64,000 nucleotides of DNA from Gammaproteobacteria bacterium. Lineage in GTDB: Bacteria; Pseudomonadota; Gammaproteobacteria; Pseudomonadales; Cellvibrionaceae. The stretch covers positions 1-64,000 of the forward strand of contig SEBU01000005.1 of the NCBI GenBank assembly GCA_004173475.1, in the 5' to 3' direction. The translations under genes were made by a program, and so were the position numbers. This document shows, piece by piece, positions 20,768-30,099 of this stretch. Position 1 is the first letter of the stretch, and each line of letters begins with the position of its first letter. The notes under the pieces were generated by a model. The model made no database searches. It had not been told where the DNA came from and saw nothing but the letters and a program-made list of their open reading frames with translations.

Positions 20768-21478
20768 TTATTGCTGCGGCTTAAAAATAAGTGGGATTAA
20801 TTCGTTCATATCAAAAAAGCATTCTGCGCCAAGGTTACGCATGTGTTCAAGCAGGCTGTTGGGTTTACCTTCAGCTTCGGGCGGACAATAAGCCAAAGCA
20901 CGCATACCAGCTGCTTTAGCGGCGATGACACCAGTGAGGGAGTCCTCTACCACGATCGCTTGGGACGGTGTAACTCCCATAGTCTTAGCTGCATGCAAAA
21001 ATAAATCGGGCGCCGGTTTTCCAACCTTTACATCTTCAAAACTAAATACATTACCTTCTACATAAGGCAGCAAATTAGTTTTAGCCAAAGTGACTGCCAT
21101 TTTTTCGTGTTTACCATTTGATGCAACACAAAATGGAATTTTTTTAGCTTGTAATTCTTGCAGGACTACTTCAACACCTTTCACTGGAAATAAACGATTT
21201 TCACAGGCCACGAGTGTCTGTAATTGAACTCGTCGCCAGAAGTCTCTACCGCGTTGGTCGCGTTCTGCTTGCGGCAGGTCATGCCAATGCAATTTTTTAG
21301 TAAGCTCATCAGTAATCATTAAAATACAATCAGCGACTGACTTACCGCGATACGATTCCAGGGAGTAATGAGGGCTAACGTGAATATCATAATCTTCCGC
21401 CAGGCACTCAGAAAAAACTTGCGCAGACAATATTTCACTGTCCACCAATACACCATCACAATCAAAAATAATTAACAT
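20768..21478 (-). CDS. HAD superfamily phosphatase (phosphoglycolate/beta-PGM-like)
   Basis: A 236-residue HAD subfamily IA hydrolase from ATG 21478. Motif I is FDCDGVLVDSE (nucleophile Asp6, acid Asp8), motif II VASNG, a Lys in VKVGKPAPD for motif III and motif IV VEDSLTGVIAAKAAGM. The cap domain follows motif I. Likely substrates are small sugar phosphates or phosphoglycolate, but this cannot be settled. It lies 4 bases after the UMF1 transporter stop and 1 base before cysE in one operon. Confidence 0.88.
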   Translation of the reverse strand: MLIIFDCDGVLVDSEILSAQVFSECLAEDYDIHVSPHYSLESYRGKSVADCILMITDELTKKLHWHDLPQAERDQRGRDFWRRVQLQTLVACENRLFPVKGVEVVLQELQAKKIPFCVASNGKHEKMAVTLAKTNLLPYVEGNVFSFEDVKVGKPAPDLFLHAAKTMGVTPSQAIVVEDSLTGVIAAKAAGMRALAYCPPEAEGKPNSLLEHMRNLGAECFFDMNELIPLIFKPQQ

Positions 21479-21482
21479 AAAC

Positions 21483-22883
21483 TTACTCAATCAAATTATT
21501 TACAACTGGATTTTTATCCACCGCGGGATAAGGTGCGGCTAATAACAACAAAAATCCAATCACAAGGAACACGATTAACGCACACATACCAATACGAGCA
21601 GAATGAGTCATGAGCGTAATAGTAGCGACAGAAGCGGGAGCTAAAAAAGATGTTGCTCTACCAGACAGTGCATATAAACCAAAAAATCGCCCCGCTTCCT
21701 CAACACTCACACTGCGAGCAAGGTAAGAGCGCGAGGATGCTTGCGCAGGACCAAAGACCAATCCAACTAATAAGCCGAAAATGATATAGGCTTTTTCCGC
21801 CGCTGTCGCAAATAAACTTTCATTGTCAAACGTAGATAATTCCAGCAAGCCAAAAAAAGTGTAGCCTGGACCGGTCGAAACAATTCCAATAGTTGAAACA
21901 ATTAAACAGACAAGACTTATACAAATAACATTTTTTGACCCAATGCGTGTATCCAATTTTCCTGCGAAATAACATCCAAAAATTGCGCTTACTAATAGGA
22001 GAATACCGTACACACCCATCTCTACAGTTTTCCATCCGAACATACCCGCTGCAAAAGTTCCACCTAAGGCAAGCAAACCGTTTACGCCATCCTGATACAA
22101 CATCCGCGCCGCCAAAAATTTTAAAATAGCAGTGCGATGCTTTAATTCCTTAAGCGTACCGAACAACGCACCCATACCGCTTTTTACAGATTGCTTTAGA
22201 GAAAGACCGCTTGAGGCATCTGGCGTAAACAGAAACATAGGAATGAGAAAAATAAAATACCAGCATGCTGCAAGTGGCCCGGTGATGCGCGCATCCTCTC
22301 CAGCCAAGGGGTCGAGGCCAAATAAAGGATCTAACCCAATCAATGTTTTTCCTGTTGAAGGATTCGCTGCTAGCAATAAAAGTACAATGAATAATGCAAC
22401 TAACCCACCCGTGTACCCTAAACCCCACGCTGTATTTGAAATGCGCCCAACCTCCGCTTTAGTAACAAGTCGTGGCAAAAGGGAGTCATTAAAAACAATA
22501 GAAAATTCAGCGGCAATCGTGGCTAATATAACGCACAACATGGGCATCCATAGTTCCGTGCCCGGTGCCGCAAACCACAACAAACTGAGCGCTAATATTT
22601 TAATAATGGCAAACGCAGCAATCCATTTTTTTCGCGAACCTGAAGCATCGGAAATAGCTCCCAGCACTGGCGATAAAATCGCAATTACAATTCCTGAAAT
22701 AGTAACGGTGTAACCCCAGGCGGCTTGACCCATATCAGGATTGTCTACTAAACGCGATACAAAATAGGGACCAAAAATAAATGTTAACACTACCGTAAAA
22801 AAAGGTTGAGCCGCCCAGTCATAAAACATCCAACTGACAATGCCGCGCCTGGGAACAGCTTGCACTAATTGTGAATTGCTCAA
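21483..22883 (-). CDS. MFS transporter, UMF1/Atg22-like family
   Basis: A 466-residue carrier with about 12 membrane helices. The start RRGIVSWMFYDWAAQPFFTVVLTFIFGPYF is the hallmark of the UMF1 family (bacterial relatives of vacuolar Atg22 amino-acid effluxers), as is VFGPAQASSRSYLARSVSVEEAGRFFGLYALSGRATSF in the second half. The substrate is unknown. It is the second gene of the M15 peptidase-UMF1-HAD-cysE operon, 33 bases after the peptidase gene. Confidence 0.88.
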   Translation of the reverse strand: MSNSQLVQAVPRRGIVSWMFYDWAAQPFFTVVLTFIFGPYFVSRLVDNPDMGQAAWGYTVTISGIVIAILSPVLGAISDASGSRKKWIAAFAIIKILALSLLWFAAPGTELWMPMLCVILATIAAEFSIVFNDSLLPRLVTKAEVGRISNTAWGLGYTGGLVALFIVLLLLAANPSTGKTLIGLDPLFGLDPLAGEDARITGPLAACWYFIFLIPMFLFTPDASSGLSLKQSVKSGMGALFGTLKELKHRTAILKFLAARMLYQDGVNGLLALGGTFAAGMFGWKTVEMGVYGILLLVSAIFGCYFAGKLDTRIGSKNVICISLVCLIVSTIGIVSTGPGYTFFGLLELSTFDNESLFATAAEKAYIIFGLLVGLVFGPAQASSRSYLARSVSVEEAGRFFGLYALSGRATSFLAPASVATITLMTHSARIGMCALIVFLVIGFLLLLAAPYPAVDKNPVVNNLIE

Positions 22884-22916
22884 TATGAGCTCCTTAACCG
22901 CTATTGAATTTAAAAA

Positions 22917-23639
22917 TTATTGGTAGGGCTTTATATAGTTGTTAAAAATTTCATTTATATTTTTTAAAATAGCGTCTTTCAATAAAATATCCGTCGCTTG
23001 AATTTTCTCTCGCAATATATTTTCGCTCAATTGTGTTGCAAAAATACGTGCGAGGGGTGCGTAACTTAGATGCCATGGCTCCGGTGAAATACTGCCAACA
23101 CCTGGAATGTATGGACGATAAAAATCTGATCCTTGCTGCAGTTCTTGCGTCAGCCATTGGTGGAATTCCGCAAACGGACCATTATTTTCTGTTTCTTCAA
23201 GCGTGAGTTGTAATTGATAATCTTTCTGGATTCGCGATGCGTCGTATATATCTATATCCGTTCCCCAATGGTGCCTTGATGCACCCGGCAACGCTGACCA
23301 TTGCAAAATAGCAAAAACTTTTGCTTCATCGTCGAGCGAATTTATATCTATAGCATTGCCCCACTGATCAAGCACGGGGCGAAGACCGGTGGCTTTGTTA
23401 TTCCAAATTAATAATTGCCGCTCAAAACTACGAAACGCGCTGGCAATGCGTAAATCAAAACCTGCGTTATTTGATTTGTCTGTCAAATCAATAAGCGATT
23501 GAATTATTTGTGGATGAACCTTAATGTCCTGCCCTGAGTACTGCACCAAATGTTTTTCAGATGAGCCGAAAAGATCAACATTTCGCGACAAATTTGCGTC
23601 AGCATTTTGACCATTAGGATCTTGCAGAATTTCTTTCAT
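22917..23639 (-). CDS. M15 family (VanY-type) D-alanyl-D-alanine carboxypeptidase-like protein
   Basis: A 240-residue zinc metallopeptidase of family M15. Zinc and catalytic motifs are seen in SRHHWGTDIDIYD (His and Asp ligands, preceded by RSFERQ for substrate binding) and EPWHLSY (catalytic Glu and third His ligand). No signal peptide is visible, unlike many VanY enzymes, so either it acts in the cytoplasm on recycled peptides or it leaves by another route. It is first in the four-gene minus-strand operon ending in cysE; AAGAG precedes the ATG. Confidence 0.87.
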   Translation of the reverse strand: MKEILQDPNGQNADANLSRNVDLFGSSEKHLVQYSGQDIKVHPQIIQSLIDLTDKSNNAGFDLRIASAFRSFERQLLIWNNKATGLRPVLDQWGNAIDINSLDDEAKVFAILQWSALPGASRHHWGTDIDIYDASRIQKDYQLQLTLEETENNGPFAEFHQWLTQELQQGSDFYRPYIPGVGSISPEPWHLSYAPLARIFATQLSENILREKIQATDILLKDAILKNINEIFNNYIKPYQ

Positions 23640-23792
23640 ATTTTTCTCTTAATTTGCGCGAGATACTGGCGCGCAATTGCACAAATCGTTTGCACAGTTT
23701 TATGAACAGGTTACTATAAGAACTTGCTATAAATGGAAATTTATACCACGCAGGAACAATAATCATAACTTAATGTACGGAGCGGGATCTTC

Positions 23793-24089
23793 ATGACGAC
23801 AAGTCACAGTGAATTACTCCAATTAAAAAATCTCGGCATGGCTTCAGTAAATATACTTCACGCAGTTGGTATTAATACTTATGCTGATTTGCATCGAGTT
23901 GGTGCTGTTGAAGCTTATCTTCGCATCAAAGCGCGCGACATCAATGTATCTAAAGTAATGCTTTACGCTCTTCAGGGCGCATTGCTTAATGTACATTGGA
24001 ATGATCTTGCGCCTGAAATGAAATTACAATTAGTTGCCGAAGCAGAACAGGGCTTCAGCGGTGGCCAGGCGCAACAAGCTTACGCTTAA
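23793..24089 (+). CDS. TfoX C-terminal domain protein
   Basis: A 98-residue protein consisting only of the TfoX/Sxy C-terminal domain: LKNLGMASVNILHAVGINTYADLHRVGAVEAYLRIK, helix-hairpin-helix-like, then LYALQGALLNVHWNDL. Full-length Sxy/TfoX co-activates competence genes with CRP, but this protein lacks the N-terminal half, so it should not be assumed to control competence. The ATG has GGAG 10 bases upstream. It is divergent from the M15 operon across 153 bases. Confidence 0.88.
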   Translation: MTTSHSELLQLKNLGMASVNILHAVGINTYADLHRVGAVEAYLRIKARDINVSKVMLYALQGALLNVHWNDLAPEMKLQLVAEAEQGFSGGQAQQAYA

Positions 24090-24220
24090 TTAAGTCAGGC
24101 TCGTTTTACGTATGTATTACCCGCTTACATTAGCATTAAAAGTCTGCGCCTCTGTGCGCAGATTTTCTTTGGTAACCAGCTACACTTAGAAAATATCTGT
24201 GTATCTTTACCGAGGATGCT

Positions 24221-25003
24221 ATGCATTTACCCACCAAACAATCCGATGCTATTACGGACATCGCGATTAAGTCGCGCAGTCTAACCGACTTGTTTCTGCG
24301 CAATCTTATACCTTGCGGTAAGCCGGTTGAAATAACTGTTAGCAACGATATTTTTGAAGGTGCATCTCCGACTCGCCTTTTCCTCATTGCCGAGGGTCAG
24401 ATATTTTATCGTGTGCGTGGCAAATTAGTTGCCGTGTTGGAAGAAGGTGATCTGATTGGACTCACTCGTTCTCTCAATCTCAATGAAGGGCTGTTCAGTT
24501 GCATTGATGATGTGAAGCTTCTTCCTTATGAACGCGACGAACTTATTGCTCATGTAAATCTCGACGGAAGACTGCAGAAAAATTGGGTTCATTATCTTGT
24601 CTGTAATATCGCATTTTTCCAACACGCGCTCGCCCAGGAAATACGGGCTGAATTTCAGCCACAAGCAGGTTTTGTGCATTTCACTAAAGGTGAAATTATT
24701 ATTCAACAGGGCGATGCGGCAGATAAGGTTTACACCTTGCTCGATGGTAGTGCTGATGCAGTGTGCGACGGCGTTAAGGTCGGCGATGTTAATGCCAACG
24801 AAATTTTCGGTGCGCTTGCGGTATTTACCCGGCAACCTCGCATGGCCTCTGTAGTCGCCACTAGCGATTGCACAGTATTGGCGGTGCGCAAAGAAGAGTT
24901 TATTGATTTAATTGATCACCAACCCCAGATTTGTCTGAGCCTGATTGAAGAAATGGCAACCAAGATTAACCAGCTCAATAGCCAACTTCTCGCTAAGCAG
25001 TAA
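24221..25003 (+). CDS. Cyclic-nucleotide-binding-domain protein without DNA-binding domain
   Basis: A 260-residue soluble protein with one clear cNMP-binding fold at about 140-250 (FTKGEIIIQQGDAADKVYTLLDG, then VGDVNANEIFGALAVFTRQPRMASVVATSDCTVLAV) and a weaker, degenerate copy at about 25-115 (RLFLIAEGQIFYRVRGKLVAVLEEGDLIG). There is no C-terminal helix-turn-helix. In the first copy the phosphate-binding cassette is lost, and in the second the usual Arg-Ser/Thr pair is only partly kept (RQPRMAS). It may sense a ligand or act in protein-protein control. A terminator hairpin follows at 25032. Confidence 0.75.
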   Translation: MHLPTKQSDAITDIAIKSRSLTDLFLRNLIPCGKPVEITVSNDIFEGASPTRLFLIAEGQIFYRVRGKLVAVLEEGDLIGLTRSLNLNEGLFSCIDDVKLLPYERDELIAHVNLDGRLQKNWVHYLVCNIAFFQHALAQEIRAEFQPQAGFVHFTKGEIIIQQGDAADKVYTLLDGSADAVCDGVKVGDVNANEIFGALAVFTRQPRMASVVATSDCTVLAVRKEEFIDLIDHQPQICLSLIEEMATKINQLNSQLLAKQ

Positions 25004-25031
25004 CCCTCCTGACATTCAGGTTTCTTAGAAC

Positions 25032-25055
25032 GTCTCTAAACTTTAGAGACCTTTT
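25032..25055 (+). terminator. Terminator after the cNMP-domain gene
   Basis: GTCTCTAAA (25032-25040) and TTTAGAGAC (25042-25050) form a perfect stem with a minimal loop, followed by CTTTT. It lies 28 bases after the stop codon. Confidence 0.8.
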
Positions 25056-25077
25056 CCCTCGCTTACATTTTCATACA

Positions 25078-25105
25078 TTGAATTTCGCCAAACTGAACAT
25101 ATATT
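25078..25105 (+). promoter_or_regulatory. sigma-70 promoter of htpX
   Basis: TTGAAT (25078-25083), a 16-base spacer and TATATT (25100-25105) lie upstream of htpX, placing the start near 25112. No CpxR box (GTAAA-N5-GTAAA) and no clear sigma-32 promoter was seen, although htpX is stress-controlled in E. coli. Confidence 0.55.
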
Positions 25106-25161
25106 AGGGGAAGATTGTCTCAGGGCACTCAAACCATCTTTTATATCCGAGGAGAGTCACC

Positions 25162-26073
25162 GTGTTACGTATAGGACTGTTTTTACTGACCAACCTTGCG
25201 GTCATGCTTGTCGCAGGTGTTGTTATCAACTTGCTAGGCGTGGGCAAGTTCATTAGCAATGGTCAATTGAATTTGCAAAGCCTGCTTATCTTCTGTGCCA
25301 TTTTCGGCTTTACCGGCTCATTCATCTCTTTACTTATTTCAAAGTGGATGGCAAAACGCACTATGGGCGTCGAACTCATTGTGAATCCACGTAATGCGGA
25401 TGAGCGTTGGTTAGTCGATACAGTGGCCGAGCTAGCTCAAAAAGCGGGAATCAAAATGCCGGAAGTTGGTATTTTCCCAGCCGCAGAATCCAACGCCTTT
25501 GCTACCGGCTGGAATCGTAACGATGCTTTGGTCGCTATAAGCCTCGGGATGTTACAACGCTTTGATCGCGATGAAGTGCGTGCAGTTCTGGCTCACGAAG
25601 TCGGTCACGTTGCCAATGGCGATATGATTACCCTTAGCCTTATTCAAGGCATAGTGAACACATTCGTAATGTTCTTCGCACGTATAGTAGGCTTCGCCAT
25701 CGATAGAGCCCTGCAAGGTAATCGCGAAAGCGAAAGCAACAGCGTAGGCATGGGTTACTACATTGGTACCTTCGTTGCTGAAATGGTGTTCGGTATTCTA
25801 GCGTCCATGATAGTTGCAGCCTTCTCTCGTTATCGTGAATACCGTGCTGACGAAGCCGGTGCAAACCTTGCAGACCGCAATTCAATGATTCGTGCATTAC
25901 AGCGTTTGCAATTGGAAAGTGGTCAAACGTCGATGCCAGCCAGTATGCAAGCCTTCGGCATCGCTGGGGGTATGGGCAAATTGTTCGCTAGCCACCCTCC
26001 ACTTGAAGAACGTATCCAAGCTTTACGTAACGGCCACAACAGCCCCGAATCTTTGCGTCAAAGTCTTTCTTAA
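25162..26073 (+). CDS. htpX: Membrane zinc protease HtpX
   Basis: HtpX (M48B) degrades misfolded inner-membrane proteins together with FtsH. The 303-residue protein has two N-terminal helices (about 4-24 and 38-56), the zinc motif HEVGH at 145-149, two further helices, and the downstream Glu in EYRADEAGA. Length and domain order match E. coli HtpX (293). The start is GTG, preceded by GAGGAGAG at a good distance, and [15 protein letters not shown] is the expected N-terminus. An intrinsic terminator follows at 26096. Confidence 0.96.
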   Translation: MLRIGLFLLTNLAVMLVAGVVINLLGVGKFISNGQLNLQSLLIFCAIFGFTGSFISLLISKWMAKRTMGVELIVNPRNADERWLVDTVAELAQKAGIKMPEVGIFPAAESNAFATGWNRNDALVAISLGMLQRFDRDEVRAVLAHEVGHVANGDMITLSLIQGIVNTFVMFFARIVGFAIDRALQGNRESESNSVGMGYYIGTFVAEMVFGILASMIVAAFSRYREYRADEAGANLADRNSMIRALQRLQLESGQTSMPASMQAFGIAGGMGKLFASHPPLEERIQALRNGHNSPESLRQSLS

Positions 26074-26095
26074 CTGTATCTGTGTTCCTTAAAAG

Positions 26096-26120
26096 AGAGG
26101 CTGTTAAAGCCTCTTTTTTT
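26096..26120 (+). terminator. Terminator after htpX
   Basis: AGAGGC (26096-26101) pairs with GCCTCT (26109-26114) around the loop TGTTAAA, followed by six Ts (26115-26120). Confidence 0.85.
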
Positions 26121-26165
26121 AACAATCTGTCTTTTGCTAAAAACAGTTTTAAGAGGAATCGTTGA

Positions 26166-27239
26166 ATGCTCGCCAAACTACAATCAATAAGCATTTGGTT
26201 ACGCGGTTTAATCCTGGGTATCGCTACAGCAACTACGACCGTTAACGCTGTCGAATTCGCTACTGATGACGAACGCAACAGCATGCAGGTTTTCGAGCAG
26301 GCGCGCCCTAGCGTTGTATTTGTTACCAACGAAAAACTCGCGCGCGACCCGCGTTCATGGGACATCATGAGCGTGCCCGCTGGATCAGGAACAGGTTTTG
26401 TTTGGAGCACCGATGGCTACATAGTCACCAATTTCCACGTGGTGGAAGGCGCAAACAAAGTGATGATCACTCTGCAAGATCAAAGCTCTTGGCCAGCAAA
26501 AGTTGTTGGCTTGGCACCGGAACGTGACCTCGCGGTGTTAAAAATTATTGCTCCTAATGAAAAGCTTTCAGCACTTAGCCTTGGCGATTCCAGCCAACTT
26601 ACCGTGGGCCGCAAAGTCCTCGCCATCGGCAATCCATTCGGTTTGGATGCGACTCTGACCACGGGCGTTGTCAGCGCCCTGGGTCGTGAAATTGAATCGC
26701 CAAATCAACGAAAAATTGGCAACGTTATTCAAACGGACGCAGCAATTAACCCAGGTAATTCCGGCGGGCCATTATTGAATTCGCAAGGGCAACTCGTCGG
26801 TGTAAACACCATGATTTATAGCCCAAGCGGTGCGAGCGCGGGTATAGGTTTTGCGATTCCGGTTAACACAGTAAAAGATGTAGTTCCGCAGTTAATTAAG
26901 AATGGCCGCATCATTCGGCCAGTAATAGGTTTTGAATCCGCTCCGGAACAATGGGCGTTGCAAAGTGGTATCGAAGGTCTTCCGATTTTACGGGTATTCA
27001 ACAACTCGCCCGCTCAGCAAGCTGGCTTGCAAGGTGTGACGCGCAATCAGTGGGGTCAATTAGTTCTGGGAGATGTGGTCGTTGCTATCGATGGAAAACT
27101 CACACCAAATAATGATGCCTACATGAGCATTTTAGAAACGCATAAACCAGGCGATACGGTAGAAATACAACTAGTCCGCGAAGGCAAGGTGATTAAGCGA
27201 ACCCTCACACTTGCTGCGCCACCTGTTACTAAACCTTAA
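26166..27239 (+). CDS. HtrA/DegS-like trypsin-family serine protease with one PDZ domain
   Basis: A 357-residue S1C protease. Residues 1-28 look like a signal peptide or anchor. The catalytic triad is His91 (TNFHVV), Asp121 (ERDLAVLK) and Ser199 (NPGNSGGPL), and one PDZ domain covers about 245-350 (SPAQQAGLQG, GDVVVAIDGK). With one PDZ rather than two, it resembles DegS-like members more than DegP. Being next to htpX suggests an envelope quality-control pair, although a terminator separates them. The Rieske gene follows 21 bases later. Confidence 0.9.
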   Translation: MLAKLQSISIWLRGLILGIATATTTVNAVEFATDDERNSMQVFEQARPSVVFVTNEKLARDPRSWDIMSVPAGSGTGFVWSTDGYIVTNFHVVEGANKVMITLQDQSSWPAKVVGLAPERDLAVLKIIAPNEKLSALSLGDSSQLTVGRKVLAIGNPFGLDATLTTGVVSALGREIESPNQRKIGNVIQTDAAINPGNSGGPLLNSQGQLVGVNTMIYSPSGASAGIGFAIPVNTVKDVVPQLIKNGRIIRPVIGFESAPEQWALQSGIEGLPILRVFNNSPAQQAGLQGVTRNQWGQLVLGDVVVAIDGKLTPNNDAYMSILETHKPGDTVEIQLVREGKVIKRTLTLAAPPVTKP

Positions 27240-27260
27240 TTTTTCGCTGGTATTTATCGC

Positions 27261-27578
27261 ATGCTGCAAACAGGTATCAATATTCAGGATATTCCTGAAA
27301 ATGGCAGCAAAGGTTTTGAATGTCGTGGTGAAAAATATTTTGCGGTCAAAAAGCAAAATAGTCTGTACGTTTATAAAAACTCTTGCCCTCACATTGGGGT
27401 GGCACTTGAGTGGGTTGAGGACCAGTTTCTCGACAGCAGCCACACCATGATTCAGTGCGCCAACCATGGCGCTTTATTTGTAATCGAAAGCGGAGTTTGC
27501 GTTGCAGGCCCTTGTACAGGACAAAGGCTCGCTCCAGCCAAATTTAACATTGTTGACGATTTTATTTGTTTGGGATAA
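27261..27578 (+). CDS. Rieske [2Fe-2S] ferredoxin-like protein
   Basis: A 105-residue soluble Rieske protein. Cluster ligands are C42-P-H44 and C66-A-N-H69, in the order C-x-H ... C-x-x-H. Such proteins pass electrons to oxygenases or serve in nitrite-reductase-like or maturation systems, but no oxygenase is adjacent. It is 21 bases after the HtrA-type protease and may be cotranscribed with it. No downstream terminator was seen. Confidence 0.9.
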   Translation: MLQTGINIQDIPENGSKGFECRGEKYFAVKKQNSLYVYKNSCPHIGVALEWVEDQFLDSSHTMIQCANHGALFVIESGVCVAGPCTGQRLAPAKFNIVDDFICLG

Positions 27579-27785
27579 AAATTAGACAAATCAAAACCTA
27601 TATCGCCAGCTCCTAAGTAGGTAGATCAAAGCGTCGACACTTGGAAGTTACACGGTAATAAATATTTTAAAAGCAGCTAACGTTGATTATCACTTGGATT
27701 ACTACTTGTAAACATCCGTAAATTAACTCACGCAATTAATTCAGTTCATTTAAATTCGGCACCTTCTCGCCTCAGGAATAAAGCT

Positions 27786-28940
27786 ATGAATAATTTCACT
27801 TTCCACAATCCCACTAAAATTATTTTTGGCGAAGGCCAAATCAGCGCCCTAACAGATTTAATCCCAGCTAACGCACGAATACTGTTAACTTACGGCGGCG
27901 GCTCGATCAAAAAAAATGGAGTTTATGATCAAGTTATTAAGGCACTTGAAGGCAAAGTCTATTTCGAGTTTTCAGGAATAGAACCTAACCCACATTATGA
28001 AACCTGCCAAAAAGCAATCGCACTAATTAAAGAAAAAAATATTGATTTTTTGTTAGCCGTAGGTGGCGGCAGCGTTGTTGATGCAACAAAACTTATCGCA
28101 GCAGGTGTAAATTTTAATGGCGAACCTTGGGATATTTTGGCAAAAAGCGCTCCATTCACTAGCGCCCTGCCGATCGGCTGCATATTAACTTTGCCGGCAA
28201 CAGGCACTGAGAGCAACGGCAATTCTGTAGTCACAAAAGCTGCAACTCAAGAAAAACTTGCGTTTAGCAGTCCGCTGGTTTATCCACAATTCGCCATACT
28301 TGACCCCACTACAACCTATTCGTTACCTACACGCCAAATATCAAATGGCGTGGTAGATGCCTTCGTTCATATCATGGAGCAGTACCTAACTTACCCGGTC
28401 AATGCGAAAGTTCAAGATCGTTTTGCCGAGGGCTTGCTTCTTACACTTATCGAAGAAGGCCCGAAGGTTTTAGCGCAGCCTAAAGACTATCAAATCCGGG
28501 CAAATGTTATGTGGGCAGCCACTATGGCACTCAATGGTTTGATCGGCGTGGGAGTTCCTCAAGATTGGGCAACGCACATGATCGGCCATGAACTCACTGC
28601 AATGCACGGCCTTGATCATGCACAAACTCTTGCAATTGTTTTGCCTTCCGTTATGAATCAGCAGCGCCAACAAAAACGTGACAAATTAATTCAGTACGGA
28701 AGACGCGTTTGGAATTTATCAAATGCAAATGAAGATGATTTAATTGACGCGGCCATCGCAGCAACAAAACACTTCTTTGAACAAATGGGTGTACCAACCA
28801 CCTTTAAAGGTTATGGTTTGGACGGCAGTTCTATTCCAGCATTAGTGGAAAATGTTATTCGCCATAATCCAAATCCGCTCGGAGAAAAAGGCGACATTAC
28901 CGCCGAAGTGACGAAGAAAATTTTGTTAGCTGCGGCTTAA
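27786..28940 (+). CDS. yqhD: NADP-dependent iron-containing alcohol/aldehyde reductase YqhD
   Basis: A 384-residue group III metal-dependent alcohol dehydrogenase, close in length and sequence to E. coli YqhD (387): start MNNFTFHNPTKIIFGEGQI, cofactor loop VGGGSVVDATK with the NADP-type TYGGGS, and metal ligands in SNGVVDAFVH and DWATHMIGHELTAMHGLDHA. YqhD reduces short toxic aldehydes made under oxidative stress. It is a single gene with a 207-base leader; no adjacent AraC-type YqhC regulator is present, so control differs from E. coli. A hairpin follows at 28951. Confidence 0.95.
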   Translation: MNNFTFHNPTKIIFGEGQISALTDLIPANARILLTYGGGSIKKNGVYDQVIKALEGKVYFEFSGIEPNPHYETCQKAIALIKEKNIDFLLAVGGGSVVDATKLIAAGVNFNGEPWDILAKSAPFTSALPIGCILTLPATGTESNGNSVVTKAATQEKLAFSSPLVYPQFAILDPTTTYSLPTRQISNGVVDAFVHIMEQYLTYPVNAKVQDRFAEGLLLTLIEEGPKVLAQPKDYQIRANVMWAATMALNGLIGVGVPQDWATHMIGHELTAMHGLDHAQTLAIVLPSVMNQQRQQKRDKLIQYGRRVWNLSNANEDDLIDAAIAATKHFFEQMGVPTTFKGYGLDGSSIPALVENVIRHNPNPLGEKGDITAEVTKKILLAAA

Positions 28941-28950
28941 TTTCCAACGA

Positions 28951-28982
28951 GGGATTAGGACGCTTGTTAAAGTCCTAACCCC
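28951..28982 (+). terminator. Possible terminator hairpin after yqhD
   Basis: TTAGGAC (28955-28961) pairs with GTCCTAA (28972-28978), extended by GGG/CCC after one mismatch. No U-tract follows, so this may be factor-dependent or an RNA-stabilising hairpin. Confidence 0.45.
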
Positions 28983-29388
28983 AAGTCCTCCGTAAAAGTC
29001 TCACAAAAAATCTATCCCTTCAAAATTTAGCCGCCATTCGTTAAGCGATTACTTCTTGGCATAGCTATAAAGTATTAGCAGTCGTATTCGCAACCAAAGC
29101 TAACCCTTACTTATCCATATTTTTTCATCGTTTGAAAACTCAACGTCCGAGAGCTATACAGCTTGAGTTTTTATTGTTGCAGCAATTTTTGGTTACGTGA
29201 GATCCGAAAACCCAACAAACCTGTTCATTCACCATCGCAATTCAAAAAATGCAAATTTTTACGTCAGCTTTTTTAATAAAAGTTGTTAATCATAAAAAGA
29301 TGATTTTCTCGTGATACTTTCGTGAGGATTGAAATTTTTATTGCGCGCAATCTACCTGTGTCAACACTACCCACACAGGAACTTGATC
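28983..29388. other. Long upstream region of the spondin genes
   Basis: About 400 bases without a gene. It is AT-rich. The only clear structures lie at its right end: a 12-bp palindrome ATTGCGCGCAAT (29340-29351) and a hairpin over the ribosome site (29355-29379). No convincing sigma-70 promoter or small gene was found. Confidence 0.5.
29355..29379 (+). promoter_or_regulatory. Hairpin covering the Shine-Dalgarno of the first spondin gene
   Basis: CCTGTGT (29355-29361) is perfectly complementary to ACACAGG (29373-29379), and the second arm includes the AGG of the ribosome site AGGA (29377-29380) for ATG 29389. Such a fold could lower translation until it is opened. The structure is seen; regulation is inferred. 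Confidence 0.45.
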
Positions 29389-30090
29389 ATGAAAAAATCT
29401 CTTATTGCCGGTTTAATCGCTTTAACGGCCAGCCCCACTCTTTTCGCAGCCACTTATAAAGTTGAAGTACAAAACCTGACGCGCGGCGTTTATTTCGCAC
29501 CACTTCTCGTCTCCGCACATCCGGCAACTGCAAAATTATTTACATCAGGCATGCCTGCTTCCACCAATATCCAAAGTGTTGCTGAGCGCGGCGACATTGC
29601 TGGCGTAACGGCAGATATGATGGGCGTAGCCGCAAAATCTGTCGCCAACCCTGCAGAGGGTCTATTGAGCCCCGGCGCAAGTACTACGGCTGACTTAGGC
29701 GAGCCCGGCGCAGGCAATACCAACCTCACCGTTATTGGAATGATCGTGCCGTCTAACGATGGTTTTATTGCATTGAATAACATTGTACTGCCAACCACCG
29801 CTGGAACTTATATTTACATGGTGAATGGCTACGACGCCGGCACGGAAGGTAATGATGAAATTCGCGGTAGCGGTGCACCAGGCATGGCCGGGTTTGGCGT
29901 GCCTGCGCCTATCGATGATATGGTCGGGCACGGTGGAACTGGTATTCCCGGTGTTACCGCAGAGGGCTTTATCCATATTCACCCTGGCCACATTGGCGAT
30001 CAGGACAAGAATGGCGGAGCCACCGATACGGATGCGAGTATTCATCGTTGGCTGAACCCTGTCGCTCGCGTCACAGTAACTGTGCAATAG
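29389..30090 (+). CDS. Secreted spondin-domain protein
   Basis: A 233-residue secreted protein with a signal peptide (MKKSLIAGLIALTASPTLFA) followed by a spondin N-like domain: YKVEVQNLTRGVYFAPLLVSAH, FTSGMPAS, VAERGD, SNDGFIALNN, NGYDAGTEGNDE, and the end WLNPVARVTVTV. In animals the domain belongs to F-spondin matrix proteins; the bacterial role is unknown. ATG 29389 is chosen over the TTG at 29329 because it has AGGA and starts the signal peptide. The second spondin gene starts directly behind its stop, so the two are one operon. Confidence 0.88.
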   Translation: MKKSLIAGLIALTASPTLFAATYKVEVQNLTRGVYFAPLLVSAHPATAKLFTSGMPASTNIQSVAERGDIAGVTADMMGVAAKSVANPAEGLLSPGASTTADLGEPGAGNTNLTVIGMIVPSNDGFIALNNIVLPTTAGTYIYMVNGYDAGTEGNDEIRGSGAPGMAGFGVPAPIDDMVGHGGTGIPGVTAEGFIHIHPGHIGDQDKNGGATDTDASIHRWLNPVARVTVTVQ

Positions 30091-30099
30091 GTGAACGCC

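Noticed and set aside
22132-22713. 193-residue open frame antisense to the UMF1 transporter
   Set aside because: Shadow frame; the minus-strand product is a clear family match.
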